Shown here in pieces: positions 5,841-5,845 of a stretch of 5,845 nucleotides of DNA (the first letter of the stretch is position 1; each line of letters starts with the position of its first letter). Location: contig CAYTVB010000081.1 in assembly GCA_964441735.1 (NCBI GenBank), positions 1 through 5,845 on the forward strand. Direction: 5' to 3'. The position numbers and the translations under genes were made by a program. This stretch comes from JASMTM01 sp964441735 (lineage in GTDB: Bacteria > Thermotogota > Thermotogae > Petrotogales > Kosmotogaceae). A model generated the notes under the pieces. That model did no database searches, was not told where the DNA came from, and saw only the letters and a list, made by a program, of their open reading frames with translations.

Positions 5841-5845
5841 GGTGT

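Overview
The window comes from a low-GC bacterium that exports many proteins. It holds three complete genes, all for cell-envelope proteins: two lipoproteins transcribed away from each other, and a membrane thiol-disulfide electron carrier behind the second lipoprotein. Strong Shine-Dalgarno sites, sigma70-type extended -10 boxes and lipoboxes (LSGC, LSSC) are all bacterial. The mix of cadherin-like, fibronectin-like and InlB-like modules in lipoproteins, together with a thioredoxin-CcdA fusion, reminds me of Thermotogota (Kosmotoga or Mesotoga type). That placement is a weak inference; nothing here is a taxonomic marker.

Layout. 1-338 has no convincing gene, only a possible coding remnant and a possible folded element. 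336-364 is an intrinsic terminator for the leftward gene. 375-2546 (minus) encodes a 723-residue multidomain lipoprotein with InlB-type beta repeats. 2547-2792 is a divergent control region with two back-to-back extended -10 promoters that share a nearly identical 15-16 bp module, plus three copies of a TTTAGTAT element. 2793-4523 (plus) encodes a 576-residue lipoprotein with cadherin-like domains and a parallel beta-helix. 4541-5692 (plus), 17 bases downstream and surely in the same operon, encodes an exported thioredoxin domain fused to a six-helix CcdA/DsbD-type membrane domain. 5693-5845 starts like another secreted-protein gene but runs at once into a GC-richer array of four small hairpins joined by a conserved GATATG/GATTTG linker.

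Working together. The two lipoproteins share an N-terminal domain and a control region, so they may be a co-regulated surface pair. The beta-helix lipoprotein carries a cysteine cluster (CTDCGC plus Cys557) near its C-terminus. Its operon partner can carry reducing power from the cytoplasm to extracytoplasmic cysteines, so it may keep that cluster reduced or isomerise it. This link is inferred from gene order and cysteine content.

The most unusual signal is the hairpin array at 5729-5815: linker and some loop bases are conserved while the stems change in a compensating way.
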